A stretch of 64,000 nt of DNA from NCBI RefSeq assembly GCF_963678635.1, contig NC_087065.1:47930381-47994380 (forward strand), in the 5' to 3' direction. The translations under genes were made by a program, and so were the position numbers. This document shows, piece by piece, positions 23,701 to 34,785 of this stretch. Source of the stretch: Symsagittifera roscoffensis (lineage: Eukaryota > Xenacoelomorpha > Acoela > Convolutidae). Below the pieces are notes generated by a model. It did not search any database. It was not told where the DNA came from and was given only the letters and a program-made list of their open reading frames with translations. Position 1 is the first letter of the stretch, and every line of letters begins with the position of its first letter.

Positions 23701-26700
23701 TTATCCTTTGCCTCATTGATGAATACTTGCTTTTCAAACTAGAATGTATGCAACAAAAAATTTTGCTATATATAACCTACCCGCATCCAGTTTCAAGCGT
23801 TAATAGTCAATTAAACTAAGATTTTAGAACCAGTCTTACAAAAACTGGAAAAAAAGTGATTTTAATCAAATAACAATCCATATAATCTCTCTTTTTTTAA
23901 ATCAAATATAATCAATTATAATACATTATAATCGATTATTATCGATTATTTTAACCGAACTTCTATCTCTTTTGTTTTGCAGAAAAAATCCATTATTATC
24001 GATTATAATTGTTTTTGATCCTTTTTGTTTGCCCACATTTGTCTTCGACCTTGCACATAAATTGCTTATATTTTAAGCTTTTCGTAGACGTTGGTTTATC
24101 TGAAAAAAGGTAAAATTGTTGTAACAGTTTTCAAACCATTTCAAAATTAAAACGTCTTTATTTTTTCTTTTCTTGTTGATCATAAATCTTTCATGATATC
24201 ACTTTTTTACCGCTAAATTATCAGCACACTGCTTTAGTTTCATGATTTATACAGAAGAGTTAAATTTCACATACCGCGGGATTCTTTCAACTAGTATGAA
24301 GGGATTTCTATGAAACTTTTGTTTCGTGGTAAAACTTTGTGTTCAGATGAAGCAAAGAGAGACAAGACATCTCACTTGAGAGATTTTTGACAAAAAAAGT
24401 ATTATATTCTATTATAAGAGATTATAACAGATTTTTGGAAAAATCATAATCAATTTTTGTTGATTATGATTTATTATAATTTGACAAAAATTTTGATCAT
24501 TATATGGGATTATAAATCGTTTAAACATCTGAATTTGGCGCATATGATTAATAATATTTTTGAAAAAAGTACAACTATGATTGTACTGTAATCGATTGTT
24601 TTCTCTTTTTACTGTGCGCGGGTAGCACTTTCGGTATTCAGAATCAATCTCATTCAAGTCTTAAATCTGTTATATGAGGAAAAAACTGTTTTTCTCAAAA
24701 ATGTTGAAACTATCAGAGAGCACAGATTGCTGGGAGAAAAAAAGCACATTTTTTTGATACATTTTCTGTTTAACTAATAGGTCAATTCTGATAGTTTTTA
24801 AAAATCGTAATGATGATGTTTTCCGCAATTTGCACAGGATCAATCTCCCGAAGGTTATTCAGCCTGTCTAAGGATAGCTCGCATCTCTGATTCATTTATA
24901 TCATGACCTCAATACAAAATTTTTAATAATACAAACAAATGAATAAGTGTTGTTCGGTCCTTTTCGATCAGTAGAATAACAACCGCTTCAACGTCGACAA
25001 AGGAGTACTATAATGGTAGTTAGAAAAGTGAGCTTTACTCTAAACTTGCAATTTTTTTTGACGAGTAATTTGAAAATAAATGACCTTCTCTAATATGTCA
25101 AGGAATGCAATTTAAATAAAAGGATTCTTGAATCAGCCCCCTGCTGAAGTAAAAAGTTCACATAAGCTTGTCAATTGTAAGTCTTGTAATTTCTTTTAAA
25201 AAAATTCAATTGATACTTGATAATCGATAGTTTATACTTTTTTTAGTATTCGGTTAAATAGCTCTATAATGGTACACTGAACTCAATTCATTGTTTATCG
25301 GAAAAAAAAAGATTATCCTTTGCCTCATTATCATTGTCCTATAATTATCAGTAAAATGTATTATAAAGTGCCTTGATTGAAACTCAAATTAAGTTATTTT
25401 AGTTACAAAGATTTACGCGTTAAATTTTTGGCATTTAAGGGAACAAAACTGCTAAGAAAATTTAAAAGTCCAGTTACTCCATTTTCGCCCCTTTTTGTCC
25501 TTTTTCTCCGTAACTTTAACGCTTTCACTTGAACATTTTTTAGACCACGTCCTGTACATGGTGGGTAATAATCACTATGCAAAAATATCAATCGTTTCGG
25601 TTCAGCCCTTCAGGAGGGAATAGAGTAACAAACGAATTCAGACACGGACACATCTAAAAATTTACACTCTACATTTATAGCTAAGATTGTTTTCTAAAAA
25701 TTGATCCGAAAAAAAACTTATTCCACATGCCAAAAAGCAAACGACCTAAAACTTTTTGTTGCGACTTTCGAAGAAAACTGAATATTTATACTTGGGGCGG
25801 TTTTTTTATTAAGTAAACTTTCGGCGGTCGAAATAATTGTTTTTAACATATAATTTTTTCTACCCTGTTGAAGATATCGACTCCCAGAAATCAGTTTTAA
25901 AAAGATATTTTTCCTTCGATAACTTTTTGCGAAGTTCTGCGAGTTTGAAAATTAGCTATTATGGCCATGGTCTGGACTAAGTTATGAGTGCTTTGAAGAT
26001 TTTATTAATGATAGTGAAAGCGTAATGAAATACTTATGCATGTCGAATTATTCCGCACATCAGTATCGTTCCAAATTGAACTGAGGCTAACTAAGCTAAT
26101 TGTTCCGAAGTAATAGTTTTCAACAAAAATTTCTTGTCGACTTCCTGAGTTTAAACAGATACTTTACCTGCAATTTTTTTTGTAAAATTTTGGGGGTTTG
26201 AAATTTGCCATGTTTTAGACTAAATTATGCGCGCTTTGAAGAATGTAACGCGAATTTTTTATGCGTGGCAAATTATCCCGCACAACAAAATTTTTCCAAA
26301 TTGAATTGAGGCTAGCTTATCAGATTGGTCGTATTAATTTGGTATGACTCATCATTTCACACTTTGACATCATCCAAACTTTTCAATATTTTCTTTTCCC
26401 AATTTTTTTTTATAAGAGTTAAGGGCCAATCGGAACATTTAGGGCTTTGCCCTAATATACGAGCAGTCTTGTTTGTCGTAGTAATTTCGTAACTTTTCAC
26501 ACTTGATCTTTGAGATCTGTCCAAAATTGATAATTTTTATATGTTTTCTTTTTTCCCCAAAAACTAATCGATATGGAATAAGGGGCTGTCGGTACATTCA
26601 GGGCTTTTTTTTTCAGTCAAGTTTTGGCCATCGAAATATAAAATTTTAACAAAAAAAAGTTATGCACCCTTAAAGATATCGACTCCCTGATATCAAATTT

Positions 26701-29700
26701 AAACTGATAAATTACCTCCGATCATTTTTTTCAAACTTTTGGAGTTTCAAAATAGCCAATTTTGCCATGCTGTGGACTCACTTATGCGCGTTTTGTAGAT
26801 TTCATCCATAATCCTGAAAGCGGAACGCACAGTATATGTGCATAACGAATTATTCCGCAAGACAAAATCGTTCTAATTGGAATTGAGGCGAGCTAATCGG
26901 TCGTATTAATTTCGTACGACACAAGTTTTCACACTTGATATTTGATTGTCCAAAATTTGTAGATTTTAAATATTTGCTTTTCCCAAAAACTTTTCGATAT
27001 GGATTAAGGGGCAGTCGGAACATTCAGGGCTTCGCCCTGATATGCGAGCAGTCTTTTTTAGTTAAGGCATAATCACTCGCTGAACAATGGCTTAATGACA
27101 TTGATTTAACTTGTGTGAAAAGAGAACTTTACTTATGTTAGGTGTGTACCCGACTGCTCCAGTGGAACTGCCTTCATTCTGTGAACAGTTTCACAAAAAT
27201 GTGATCAGTGAAGATGAAATCGCAGACGCTTTCGGGGATTACGTTATCAGCAAAGCTTGCTGTTCAGCGCCGGATAATCCAAAAAAGGACGTTGCCGTCG
27301 CTCAATTTTCAACTAAGTTCAAACTGAGATACAAATTGAGCAGCTATGTTGAAAAACGGGAGCGTCAAACAAGAACTGAGAAAATGGCGGGACACATGAA
27401 TATGAATATGATGGGAAACGGAACTGGAATGATGGGAGATATTGGGGGTTTACTTAACATGGGTGGAATAAATAATAACCCATACGGCATGACGGGACCC
27501 GCGAACGTGAACATAAATGTGAACGTAATGAACAATTCTGGAATGATGCCACAACTGCAGATGGATTCAAAACCCGTTGTTACTAGCAGGTGATAAAAAG
27601 ATCCGAATAGAATTCGTGTTTTTGGCTTGCCCCCTGTCAGTGGGAGTGGAAAGATTCGACTCCCTGCCGACCCAAAGGGTCCCCCCTTTGTACTATTTTG
27701 AGATATCCATTTTTGGCTGACTGACCCAAAAAAAAACTTTTTTCCAAAGGCGCCTTTGGCGCTAATATATACTAATTTTGAGAGGGGAGCGCGCACTGAA
27801 AAAACACGATTTTCGATTTGGTCGAAATTTTCCAAAAAGTGCCTAAAAACGCTTTTTTTGTCCTTTTGTCCGCAAAAAGTTTGGTCAAATTAGGGTCTTT
27901 TTAATAGTTAGGGAGAGCTCAGAAAATCAATGTGGTCAAAAAAAAGTTGACAAAATTTTCAATAGTTTTTGAAAATCCGCCCCCCCCCCCCCCCTCGAGA
28001 AAATCCTAGATCCGCTCCTGCCCACTATAGTCCCCAGTATAAATTATGTGAAGCTACACGCCATAATACAAACAAATAACCTGGCATGGTGCAGCTATAA
28101 CACTTTTGTTGCTAGTCTAATGGGCCATAATGGCGGGAAACTGCCCAAGTTTTTGGTGATTTTTTGCACATGTTTTTTTCAGCCAAAAAATGTTCGATTG
28201 AGACATCACTAGACCGGCCATACTCTTTTGCGATCGCGTCTCGAGATTCATTGCAAACAAATGCTTCGTTTTGGCTCTTTTTGTCAAAACCTCATCACCC
28301 CACCCCACCCCCACCTGCGAAGTCTCACAAGTAAACTTTTGTTCACATCAGCCGATTGTTTCAGAAAATGTCATGCGGAATAATTAAGACAAAGTTTTTC
28401 GAGACCTTATTTAGACAAAATATTCAGCTCCTGGCAATTTTCGAAAAAGAATGCCGTTTTTGGACACTTTTTGAAATTAGTAAATATTGACGCCGAAGGC
28501 GCTTTTAAAAAACTCAAGAATTGTTTGGCCAAAAACGGATGTCATAAAAAAACAAAAGGGGGATTTTTTGATTTGTGAGGGATCGAGTCCCTAAAGGGTC
28601 GTCCGCGACGTTCGGTTTTCCTTTCATCTTTTATAGTTTTGCGCAAAAACATTTGGATGCTAAACTTGAAGCTCGTAAAAGGTAATACTCGATCAAAAAC
28701 AAAAAGACAACTTTGAAATTATTCGAGTGCTCTTTTTTTAGGAAGCAGAATTGAAAATATCTGAGGACTCTTTTTAATTCGAAGTTTTCAGTTTCTAAAT
28801 TCATAATTTGTCTACACTTTCTACACTGTCACTCTTCATTTCAGCGACTTGTGGTCGAATGACATGAGACCATCGTCTGATTGGTGGGAGGGGAAGTTGG
28901 AGGTGGAGACGTCACGTGACACTGACAGGTGTTTCCACTGCCAGTGCACAGGGCGTGACCAGTGTTTCTTCTGCAATGGCAGTGGCACCAGTGGGGAGGA
29001 GGGGAACTCCTGCTTCCAATGTAAAGGCAGAGGCTGGAAGGCTTGCTTCCATTGTGGAGGCAGTGGAATGGTCAGGTAATTTATGCGGCTCTTTTTTCCA
29101 TTTCAATAATTTGATGATTTTGCAATGAATCTGTTTGGGGCGCGCCTGCCTGGAATTGTCAAGATTTGATCTAGAATTTTTAAAAATCCAGTCGAGCCGG
29201 TCTAGAATTGATAAAATTTCAGTCGTGCCGATCTGGAATTACCAATCATTGCCAACGGGTGTGAAAAATGAAAGACTTCTTGTTTGCGCTGATTTGAGCT
29301 TGCCTAATTTCGGTTGCACAGGCCAGGAGTAACTCTCAAGTCCTTTTATGAAGTTTTTAGTCTTTCGAGCGCCCCTGAAATCCTTTAAACAACCTCTTTT
29401 GCCAAAGGTTTCTGCGCCGCGCCACGCTTCTGCGCCAAACTAACATAAATCATGGTCCTCGACACCGGATTTTTTGACCAATACCAAAATTGTTCCGAAA
29501 AGTGCTACAGATCAGGAAATGTTTGGTGATGTTTTCAGCCGTGTTCAGCTAGTCGTAGCAGAGTTTGAAGAGAAAGAAGATTTCCACTTCGAAGGAACTG
29601 TAGTCCAGGTATCCGAGGAGAAGTTGGAAGACGTTTCGGGGATCCCAATCTATAACGACGAGAACTATCCCCCCATAGCACCTATGCCCCACTACCCCGA

Positions 29701-30187
29701 ATCACCTACACTTGATGACGCAGTTATGAAGCTTCTGAAGGTAAACTTGTTAAGTGAGCGGTGTAAACCTTAAAGTGAATATTTACAGGGGCTGCGAAAC
29801 TCGTCAAATAAAATTGTAGCGTTTAAAAAAAAAATGAAAAAAATCGTTGGTATAGTTTTCCTCTCGTAATTTTTTTTTTCAAAACACCAATTTTAGTTTT
29901 ATTAATTTTGTGCCATTTTAAGTGGTTCTAGGCCTTTTTTCAAAGTACCTCAAATATATATGAAATGAGTTGAATAATTTTTCGCTTCCAAGGAACACTA
30001 CAACAAATACGCAGTGAAGGAGAGCGACCATAAGCGAATTCTGAAACAGAAGCAGTCTTTAATTGCCATCCCCGTCACAGAAGCTGATCTGACCTACAAG
30101 GACAAAGATTACAAAGTATGGATATTTGGATCAGAAAGGAAGATTAGTTGCCCAGAAATGCAGAGTTCCTGTTGCTCTATTTTGTGA
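20776..30187 (+). CDS. SSUH2: SSUH2 homologue, five exons, 381 aa
   Basis: Exons are 20776-20845, 27142-27589, 28845-29075, 29539-29740 and 29993-30187 (TGA). All junctions are GT-AG with matching phases, and the total is 382 codons including the stop, close to the usual family length. The first exon (MDETQVEQQQSNPDQ...) ends one base into a codon that exon 2 completes before VYPTAPVELPSF. Exon 2 has the conserved entry region (EDEIADAFGDYVISKACC), followed by a Met/Asn/Gly-rich insertion from about residue 105. Exon 3 encodes the DnaJ-type cysteine-rich region: CxxC motifs at 202-205 (CFHCQCTG), 213-216 (CFFCNGSG), 229-232 (CFQCKGRG) and 240-243 (CFHCGGSG). Exons 4 and 5 give the C-terminal domain (RVQLVVAEFEEKEDF, later LIAIPVTEADLTYKDK) and a Cys-rich end (SSCCSIL). 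Family members (C. elegans ssu-2, vertebrate SSUH2) are chaperone-like proteins whose biochemical activity is poorly known. Intron 1 (6.3 kb) contains a 1612-bp tandem duplication. Confidence 0.9.
21147..21270. repeat. Near-perfect 41-bp inverted repeat (hairpin)
   Basis: Left arm about 21147-21188 (contains AACTCACCGTTTGCTATAG and CTCCTGAGT). Right arm about 21227-21270 is its reverse complement except for one extra T/A in a homopolymer. The loop is 38 bases. It lies in intron 1 of SSUH2, 300 bases after exon 1, and so would be transcribed as a long hairpin. It may be a tiny foldback element or an inverted duplication; no coding content. Confidence 0.8.
22165..23013. mobile_element. AT-rich terminal-inverted-repeat element, copy 1
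   Basis: The left end reads CTACCCGCATCCAGT and the right end, reverse complemented, reads CTACCCGCGCACAGTAAAAAG, matching the termini of the 17298-18418 element. The interior has clusters of TATAATCGATTATT-like palindromes near both ends. A TTTTTACTGTGCGCGGGTAG right terminus is shared. No coding capacity. Confidence 0.5.
23777..24625. mobile_element. AT-rich terminal-inverted-repeat element, copy 2 (duplicated)
   Basis: Identical in structure to 22165-23013 and present because the whole 1612-bp unit was duplicated, not through a separate insertion. Confidence 0.5.
25880..27058 (-). repeat. Tandem ~0.5-kb repeats ending in the GC hairpin
   Basis: About two and a half diverged units share GCTATT(A)TGGCCATG/TTTTGCCATG, ATTATTCCGCAC/ATTATCCCGCAC, AATTGAATTGAGGC and GGTCGTATTAATTT. 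They end with the hairpin and AGCAGTC sequence (GGGCTTCGCCCTGATATGC at 27030, GGGCTTTGCCCTAATATAC at 26444). The ends are the reverse complement of the starts of the 12955-14018 repeats, so both belong to one family. It ends about 80 bases before SSUH2 exon 2. Confidence 0.55.
27620..28021 (+). mobile_element. Non-coding element of the GGATCTAG family
   Basis: Located in SSUH2 intron 2. Landmarks are GAGATATCCATTTTTGGCT, CGCCTTTGGCGCTAATATAT, GGGGAGCGCGCAC, a run of about 15 C, and a right end CCTAGATCCGCTCCTG. This end is the inverted equivalent of the CAGGAGCGGAT terminus of the MITE at 10226-10487. A left terminus is not clear, so the copy may be truncated. Confidence 0.5.
28480..28610 (-). 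repeat. Fragment of the same element family
   Basis: A reverse-oriented piece with GACGCCGAAGGCGCTTTT and a GGATCGAGTCCCTAAAGGGTC stretch equivalent to parts of 27640-27790. It also lies in SSUH2 intron 2. Confidence 0.4.
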
Positions 30188-30656
30188 AAACAAACAAAAG
30201 ATGCAAAACATTATAAGTAAATAATTTTATTTATTTAAAAGTGTCGAAAATTGAAGTTTAAATTGATTGAATAGGAATGTACACAAAAAATGGTGCCATC
30301 AGGATGCAGTGGTGAAACCCAAAGTGCACTTTTGTGTCTCGGTCTACAATTTCGAGGCGGAATGCCCACCAACATCCTGTTAGTCGGTTGAGAATGGCGC
30401 AACAACTTACCTAAAAAAGTGCTCGTAGTTCCAAATCAAGTCTGATAAAAACGACCGTGCTTCTCCATAGAGAACGGAACGGCTCGAACTGATTGATTGT
30501 CTCGAGCATAAAAATTATACTTTAGTATATATATATACTTTTTGCCGTCATTTATGGTCAACCAACCCTAAGATTTTTCTAAAGGCGCAAAATAGAGTCC
30601 TTCTAGTGTTTTGAGAGACCTTAGAACATCAATTTGGTCGTTTTTCGAACCAATTC

Positions 30657-31101
30657 CCATAAGACCCCCAGACCCCTAAAAGAGGCACAACATTGGAAGA
30701 AACAAAAAATTATGACACTGGTCAGTCACAATCAAAAAATCTCCCTGTGAAAACCAAGCCCTAATGCCGCTTTGTTGAAATTGAAGTTGGTACAAAATAA
30801 ACACAAGAGCACCAGCGGGTTTGGGGGGGGGGGGCTGAGTGGAGGGGGTAGAGATGGGCCCCCCTTCCCGAAATCCTCTGGCGTTCTTGTGTTTGTTTTG
30901 TACCAACTTCACCCGCCTGGAATTAGGTTTTATCTCTGAAAACAAAAAGAAACGAAACTCCCTCTACTGTCACAAAGTTCAACAAAGAGGCATTAGGGCT
31001 TGGTTTTCACAGGGAACTTTTTTTGGTTGTGACTAATAAGTTTCATAATTTTTTAATTCTTTCAATATTGTGTGTCTTTTGGGGGTCTGGGGGTCTTAAG
31101 G
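30657..31101. repeat. Large imperfect inverted repeat (foldback)
   Basis: The left arm (about 30657-30814) and right arm (about 30880-31101) are reverse complements. AAGACCCCCAGACCCC pairs with the GGGGTCTGGGGGTCTT region. GTGAAAACCAAGCCCTAATG pairs with its exact complement near 30995. TTGGTACAAAATAAACACAAG pairs with CTTGTGTTTGTTTTGTACCAA. The right arm holds about 65 extra bases (30913-30977). The central part has a G run (GGGGGGGGGG near 30824). Confidence 0.75.
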
Positions 31102-31437
31102 GTCTCCCTTGCACTATTTTGAGATGTCAATTTTTGTCTGAGTGACACTAAAACTTTTCTAAAGGCGTCTTTTGCGCCAAAATATACTAATGTTGAGGTG
31201 GGAGCTCGCCCCAAAAAACGCGATCGCGATTTTTTTGCCAAAATTTTCAAAAAAAGTGCCTAAAAAGTCCTTTTTTGGCCTCTTTTTCAAAAATTTGAAA
31301 TTTGCAAATTGAAATTTGAAAAAATGTGATTCGGAAGAGATGAGAAAATCAATTTGGTCGACCTAAAAAAAAGGTAGACAAAACTTTTGAAAAATCCACC
31401 CCCACCCCCTCGAGAAACCCTAGATCCGCCCCTGCAC
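31062..31437 (+). mobile_element. Element of the GGATCTAG family
   Basis: Contains TTTTGAGATGTCAATTTTTG, GGCGTCTTTTGCGCCAAAAT, and a right end CCCTAGATCCGCCCCTG, colinear with 27620-28021 but clearly diverged. Its left part overlaps the right arm of the foldback. Confidence 0.5.
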
Positions 31438-32012
31438 AAGAACAAGAGTATGAAAAAGAGTGAAGCGCATTTACGTTTCCGATGTTATTTGCAGCAAGAT
31501 GTAAAAGAAAAAATTTAGTTTCAAAAATTCGATTTTTCTGAAAAAAAAACAAGACAAGTTAAAAACTAAACATGATGATGTGGGTCAATTAGCTTGAGTA
31601 AAATCATTGGAAAATTTTTTTGAATCGGACTAAATCAATGGCTACGTTACACGTCAAAAGAAAATTGAAAATTTTTTGTGCAAAACTATTTAAAAGAAAG
31701 ACAGAATCTGTCTATCCAACAATGCTACCCGCACTGAAGTTTCATGGATAATAATCGCTTATTTTGGATTTCATAGTCAGTGTCTTTAAAATTTGAAATA
31801 AAAATTGAGAATACTTGATTAGAAATGGATTATAACATTAATATTTTCCAAAACAATATTTTCTTAATCGATTAAAATCGATTACTTTCAAATTATTTCC
31901 AAGAAAATATATATTGCAAGAAACATAATCCATTTTAATCGAGAATAATGGATTATCATCATTTAAAAAAAATCTTGTCGTGTGCTACTTTCAGTTGCTT
32001 ACAAAAATTTAA

Positions 32013-34585
32013 AAGTAAGCGTGCTGGTGGTACGTTGGGGTTCTGGTGGAGAGGTGTTGGCGGAGAGACTGGGTTGAGGGTTGGCGGAGCGCAGCGTGGG
32101 GACGTAGGGAAGGGCGTAGCGGTAACAAGAGTGTAGTGAAAACTGGATATTAAACGAGTACTGGGGAAGTGAATGTGGGGGTGGAACTTGGGGATTCTGG
32201 TGGGGAGGGATTGATGGAGGGACTGGGTTGAGGGTTGGCGCAGCGTAGTGTGGGAACGTAGGAAGGGGCGTAGCGGTAACATGAGTGTACTGAAAACTGG
32301 ATGTTAAACGAGTACTGTGGAGGTGAATGTGGGGTTGGAATGTGGGGATTCTGGTGGAGAGGGATTGAGGTAGGGATTGGGTTGATGGTTGGCGGAACGT
32401 AGCGTAGTTACGTGGGGAGGGGCGTAGCGGTGACATGAGTGTAATGAGCACTGGGTGTTAAACGAGTACTGCGGAAGTGAATGTGGGGGTGGAACTTGGG
32501 GATTCTGGTGGGAAGGGATTGATGTAGGGACTGGGTTGATGGTTGGCGGAAAGTAGCGTAGTTACGTGGGGAGGGGCGTAGCGGTGACATGAGTGTAATG
32601 AGCACTGGGTGTTAAACGAGTACTGCGGAGGTGAATGTGGTGGGGCACGTGGGGATTATGGTGGGGAGGGAATGGCGGAGGAACTGGGTTGTGGGTTGGC
32701 GGAGCGCAGCGTGGGGACATGGGGAAGGGCGTAGCGGTAACATGAATGTAGTGAAAACTGGATATTAAACGAGTACTGGAGAAGTGAATGTGGGGGTGGA
32801 ACTTGGGGATTCTGGTGGGGAGGGATTGACGTAGGGAGTCGGTTGATGTTTGGCGGAACGTTGCGTGGGTACGTGGGGAGGAGTGTAGCGGTGACATCAG
32901 TGCAGTGAGTACTGAGTGTTAAACGAGTACTGGGAAGTGAATGTGGGGGTGGTTCATCAGGCTTGTGGTGGGGAGGGACTGATGGAGGGACTGGTTTGAG
33001 GGTTTGCGGAGCGTAGCGTGGGTACGTGGATTGTAGCGTACATGAGTAAAATGAGCACTGGGTACTAAACGATTTTTGTGAAGGTGAAGATGGGGGTTGT
33101 ACATGAGGAGTCTGGTGGGGAGGGATTGATGGAGGGACTGGGTTGATGGTTGGTGGAACGTAATGTGGGTACGTGGATTTTAGTGTACTTGAGTGTAATG
33201 AGCACTGGGTATTAAACGATTTTTGTGAAGGTGAATATGGGGGTTGTACATGAGGAGTCTGGTGGGGAGGGGTTGATAGAGGGACTGGGTTGAGGGTTGG
33301 CGCAGCGTAGTGTGGGAACGTAGGAAGGGGCGTAGCGGTAACATGAGTGTACTGAAAACTGGATGTTAAACGAGTACTGTGGAGGTGAATGTGGGGTTGG
33401 AATGTGGGGATTCTGGTGGAGAGGGATTGAGGTAGGGATTGGGTTGATGGTTGGCGGAACGTAGCGTAGTTACGTGGGGAGGGGCGTAGCGGTGACATGA
33501 GTGTAATGAGTACTGGGTGTTAAACGAGTACTGCGGAGGTGAATGTGGGGGTGGAACTTGGGGATTCTGGTGGGAAGGGATTGATGTAGGGACTGGGTTG
33601 ATGGTTGGCGGAAAATAGCGTAGGTACGTAGGAAGGGGCGTAGCGGTAACATGAGTGTACTGAAAACTGGATGTTAAACGAGTACTGTGGAGGTGAACGT
33701 GGGGTTGGAATGTAGGGATTATGGGGGGAGGGATTGGCGGAGGAACTGGGTTGTTGGTTGGCGGAGCGCAGCGTGGGGACATGGGGAAGGGTGTAGCGGT
33801 GACATGAGTGTAATGAGCACTGGGTGTTAAACGAGTACTGCGGAGGTGAATGTGGGGGTGGAACTTGGGGATTCTGGTGGGAAGGGATTGATGTAGGGAC
33901 TGGGTTGATGGTTGGCGGAAAGTAGCGTAGGTACGTAGGGAGGGGCGTAGCGATGACATGAGTGTAATGAGTACTGGGTGTTAAACGAGTACTGCGGAGG
34001 TGAATGTTGTGGTGGTACGTGGGGATTCTGGTAGGAAGGGATTGGCGTAGGGATTGGGTTGATGGTTGGCGGAACGTAGCGTGGTTACGTGGGGAGGAGT
34101 GTAGCGCTGACATCAGTGCAGTGAGTACTGGGGTGTTAAACGAGTACTTGGGAAGTGAATATGGGGGTGGTTCATGAAGCTTCTAGTGGAAAGCGATTGG
34201 CGGAGGAATTGGTTTGAGAGTTTGCGGATCCCTAGCGTGGGTACGTGGACTGTAGCGTACTTGAGTGTAATGAGCACTGGGTGTTTAACGATTTTTTGTG
34301 GAGGTGAATGTGGGGGTTGTACATGAGGAGTCTGGTGGGGAGGGATTGATGGAGGGACTGGGTTGAGGGTTGGCGCAGCGTAGTGTGGAAACGTATAACG
34401 GGCGTAGCGCCCCACACGAGTGTACCGAAATCTGGATGTTAAACGAGTACTGCGGAGGTGAATGTGGGATTGGAACTTGGGGATTCTAGTGGGGAGGGAT
34501 TGACGTAGGGATTGGTTGATGGTTGGCGTAACGTAGCGTAGGTACGTGGGGAGGAGTGTAGAGGTGAACTCAGTGCAGTGAGTAC
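32013..34585. repeat. G-rich minisatellite, unit about 153 bp
   Basis: About 16-17 imperfect copies follow head to tail up to an assembly gap. Each unit contains TTAAACGAGTACTG (near 32151, 32305, 32457, 32610, 32764, 32916, 33366, 33519, 33672, 33825, 33979, 34136, 34439; variants near 33066, 33210, 34284). A run of G tracts (GTGGGGGTGG, CTTGGGGATTCTGGTGGG) follows, then GGTTGGCGGA and GGGCGTAGCGGT. The plus strand is G/T-rich. Because the unit is close to a multiple of three and has few stops, minus-strand frames of up to 280 codons appear in several frames; these look like a property of the repeat, not genes. Confidence 0.9.
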
Positions 34586-34785
34586 NNNNNNNNNNNNNNN
34601 NNNNNNNNNNNNNNNNNNNNNNNNNNNNNNNNNNNNNNNNNNNNNNNNNNNNNNNNNNNNNNNNNNNNNNNNNNNNNNNNNNNNNNNNNNNNNNNNNNNN
34701 NNNNNNNNNNNNNNNNNNNNNNNNNNNNNNNNNNNNNNNNNNNNNNNNNNNNNNNNNNNNNNNNNNNNNNNNNNNNNNNNNNNNN
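34586..34785. other. Assembly gap (200 N)
   Basis: Exactly 200 N at the end of the minisatellite. The array probably extends into it and its true length is unknown. Confidence 0.99.

Larger units (their letters stand above)
22104..25327. repeat. 1612-bp tandem duplication in SSUH2 intron 1
   Basis: Sequence 22104-23715 is repeated at 23716-25327 with a constant offset of 1612 bases. I found only single-base differences, for example TATAAGGGA versus TATATGGGA, TGTAATGTAATC versus TGTACTGTAATC, and GGTAGTACTT versus GGTAGCACTT. Each unit contains one AT-rich terminal-repeat element (22165-23013 and 23777-24625). The small minus-strand frames at 22800-23045 and 24412-24657 are copies of each other and look non-coding. 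The near-identity implies a recent event or an assembly duplication. Confidence 0.9.
30188..32012. other. Intergenic repeat-rich stretch after SSUH2
   Basis: No gene is supported. It holds a (TA)n run near 30525, a large foldback (30657-31101), a copy of the GGATCTAG family (31062-31437), AT-rich DNA, and a degenerate cluster of AATCGATTA-type palindromes at about 31800-31965 before the minisatellite begins. Confidence 0.45.

Noticed and set aside
22800-24657. Two 81-codon minus-strand frames as a duplicated gene
   Set aside because: They lie across the palindromic end of an AT-rich mobile element and are identical only because of the tandem duplication.
27365-27835. 156-codon minus-strand open frame
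   Set aside because: It is the shadow of SSUH2 exon 2 plus the adjacent repeat.
29135-29332. Open frame between SSUH2 exons 3 and 4
   Set aside because: Joining 29075 directly to the acceptor GTTTTCAG at 29537-29538 keeps phase and matches the family; the frame is intronic.
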